Positions 62,081 through 64,000 of a stretch of 64,000 nucleotides of DNA are shown piece after piece. The notes beneath the pieces were generated by a model, which did no database searches, was not told where the DNA came from, and saw only the letters and a program-made list of their open reading frames with translations. Each line of letters begins with the position of its first letter. Positions within the stretch are counted from its first letter, which is position 1. The stretch is from Symbiodinium natans. Lineage: Eukaryota; Sar; Dinophyceae; Suessiales; Symbiodiniaceae. The stretch lies in NCBI GenBank assembly GCA_905221605.1, contig CAJNDS010002103.1, positions 310,581 through 374,580 on the forward strand, given 5' to 3'. A program made the position numbers and the translations under genes.

Positions 62081-64000
62081 GGACGTGCTGTTTCTGTATC
62101 GCCAAAGCCTGGTGAAAAAAGGAGCTGGGACGCGACTGGTGGTATAGACCGTGAAATGGAGGTGACTGTTTTACGCGTGTTGCACAAACATGGGTACCAG
62201 CCGTCTACTTCGACTTCGGGCCGAATGATTGACCAAGGGTCTCAGACCAATCTGAGTGGAGAAGTGCTGCAAGCTGCCAGGAGGCCTCTGAACAAGATTA
62301 AAGGGGATCCCTCGGCGAGTTCCCTGGGTGGTGGAAGCGGTTACGAACAGAAGGGTGCGGACAGCTTTGAAGCCGCGCCAACTGCTGAATATGCCATGGG
62401 GGAAGAGGAGATCTTACAGATGGAGGCTGAAAGGTTGCGCCAGTTGTCAGAAGAAGAGGATGAGATGCGTCAAGTCTCTGAAAGGGATGGTTTTCGGAAA
62501 GATGAGCATCTGATCGAAGCGTGCGATGGGACAACGTGGGAATGGCACTTCCACGAAGATGGGAGACAGTATTACTACTGCCTGGATACGCAGGAAAGCA
62601 AGTGGACGCTGCCGGATGTAGGGGAAAAGGTGAAAAGCGACAACGTGGTTGGGTCTCCTTCGGGCAATGGGCTGGAAGTGGAGACTGAACTGGGTCCTTC
62701 ATCGACTACACCGACATCTGAGTCTACGAAGGCAATCCAGGGTAGTGTAAATAGTGTAGGTGAAAAAGATTTTTCCTCTACTATCAGGGATAGCGGTCCT
62801 AGGGCTGGTGGTGACGCCCCGACCTCGGGTTCTCCTGATGAAGAGGGGATTTCTGGAAACCGAGCAGACATCGCTGAAGCTCAACATCTGGATCGGGAAG
62901 AGATGGAGGCGCTTTCTGAGGGTGTGGCAGCGGTGGAATCGGTGGGTCCAGAAGAAAAAATGCCCAATGTGGAGATCGGAATTGTGTCGGCTGCAGAAGA
63001 GCGAGTGGTGGATGTGGTGCCTGTCGTTCAGGAAGATGGCCCTGGAGATTTGGATGACGAAGGGAAAAAGTTGTGCATTACGACTGAGGAGGACTCTTCG
63101 TTTGGTGCCGAGAATTCTGCCATTCAAAGGGAAAAGGAAACTTCTGAAACTGCTGGAGACACGGGTGATCGGAAAGATGAGGCCTGGAGCGCCAATGAAG
63201 CGCGGGTCAACGCGCCAGATAGTACCTGGAGTGCAGAAAAAGCTCGGGTTGAGGCGCATATGGTGTCACGTTCCGCGGATGACTGCAACAATGGGGCGCA
63301 GGTCTCTGTAGCAGCTGACGATGGAGGTTCACAGGTGGACGCACTGGTGCAGCCTGAAGTTAGCAGCGAGGAACGAAATGGCGAAGGCTACACCGGAGCC
63401 AATGAGGCAGCTGTGGTCAGCAACAACGGTGATTCTCTTTTGGAAACCATGGAGCCAAAGGAGCCTGCGGTGGAAGAAAATGTGCCTACCGCGGATGACC
63501 AATCCAATAGCCCTGTAGTGGAAGAAAATTTGCCTGCTGCAGAAGGTTTGAAAAAGGACTCCAATGGTGGGTCCACTCCCAGGAAGGGAGAGGTGTTGCC
63601 ATCTGAAAGCTCGCCGGAAGTCGACACCGAGCGAACTGTAACGGATGAGGCAAAGCCATTGGCTGGAAAAAAGGAAGATCCTGAGCCCTTGGAGCACAAG
63701 ATGGATGATCTTGTGGGACTCACGTCGGAGCAGGACGAGCAGTGTGACCCAAAGGTGGAAATAAAGGATGTGTCAGGAGCCGATGATACGGAGATGGTTT
63801 CTGAAGGGCATGCAAAGAGAGTGCCTCGAGCGGGAGCTTTGGAATCACCTGGGGAACATTGCTATCAGGAGGGAGATGAGATCATTGGTCTAGTGCGCTG
63901 CATCAATGGGTATGGAGCCTTTTTGGACCATGGTGATATGAATGTATTGGTTCCTGCAGAAGGGAACAATGTACATCAGTTCAAATTTGGTGATACTGTC
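62081..64000 (+). CDS. WW-domain and S1-domain protein, open at the right edge
   Basis: Frame open for 640 codons to the window end; first Met at 62156. A WW domain lies at about residues 126-155 from that Met (WEWHFHEDGRRYYYCLDTQE, then SKWTLP) with both signature Trp, the aromatic block and the Pro. A long acidic, low-complexity region rich in Glu, Asp, Ser and Val follows (about residues 160-560). At 63872 an S1-type OB fold begins (GDEIIGLVRCINGYGAFLDH) and runs off the edge. WW domains bind Pro-rich ligands and S1 domains bind RNA, so an RNA-processing or translation role is likely but not shown. Unlike the minus-strand genes, this one has no intron for 1.9 kb. An in-frame TAA (62078-62080) separates it from a similar upstream block. 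Confidence 0.82.

Overview
Nuclear DNA of an alveolate, most probably a dinoflagellate. The evidence is: plant/alveolate-type telomere units (TTTAGGG) scattered through the whole window as interstitial arrays, a PPR protein with the CEKGxQWxLALHLF repeat style common in dinoflagellates, genes mostly on one strand, and tiny exons joined by introns that begin mainly with GC or GA instead of GT. The genus cannot be fixed from the window. Most long open frames are shadows or translated microsatellites. The real genes were found by reading short unique segments between repeats and testing which strand, frame and phase joined them.

Minus strand, left to right: a PPR gene (838-2880, five exons); the 3' half of an ER-type cyclophilin (exons 6-9, 3100-5164); a nearly complete nitronate monooxygenase (NMO; 17 exons found, 6643-22826); the 5' half of the same cyclophilin (exons 1-5, 24316-27153); then a long histidine-kinase gene whose core runs from 47183 down to 36117, with coding-like exons continuing up to about 60980. 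The two cyclophilin halves join in frame with no residue gained or lost, so the whole NMO gene appears to sit inside a 19-kb cyclophilin intron. On the plus strand at the right end (61868 to the edge) is a different kind of gene: a 1.9-kb uninterrupted frame with a WW domain and the start of an S1 domain.

The introns are the main interest. At least a dozen families of short (80-150 bp) palindromic, MITE-like elements occur, many in several copies. In the PPR gene three of four introns are such elements, and in the kinase gene another is. Each is bordered by a 3-7 bp direct repeat that starts with GC, GT or GA at the donor and follows AG at the acceptor, so that splicing restores the uninterrupted reading frame. 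This is the signature of introner-type transposons. Of 27 introns resolved in three genes I count 19 GC-AG, 4 GA-AG and 4 GT-AG. Telomere-like arrays sit inside these introns and sometimes inside the elements. At three sites the array lies between 19-33 bp duplications that cover an exon border.

Other repeats include a 0.75-kb pogo-like inverted-repeat element carrying 90-bp tandem palindromes and a tRNA-like segment (15062-15812), a 2.3-kb element with low-complexity fold-back modules (30528-32898), and many microsatellites and homopolymer C/G tracts. No rRNA, CRISPR or bacterial-type operon was seen.
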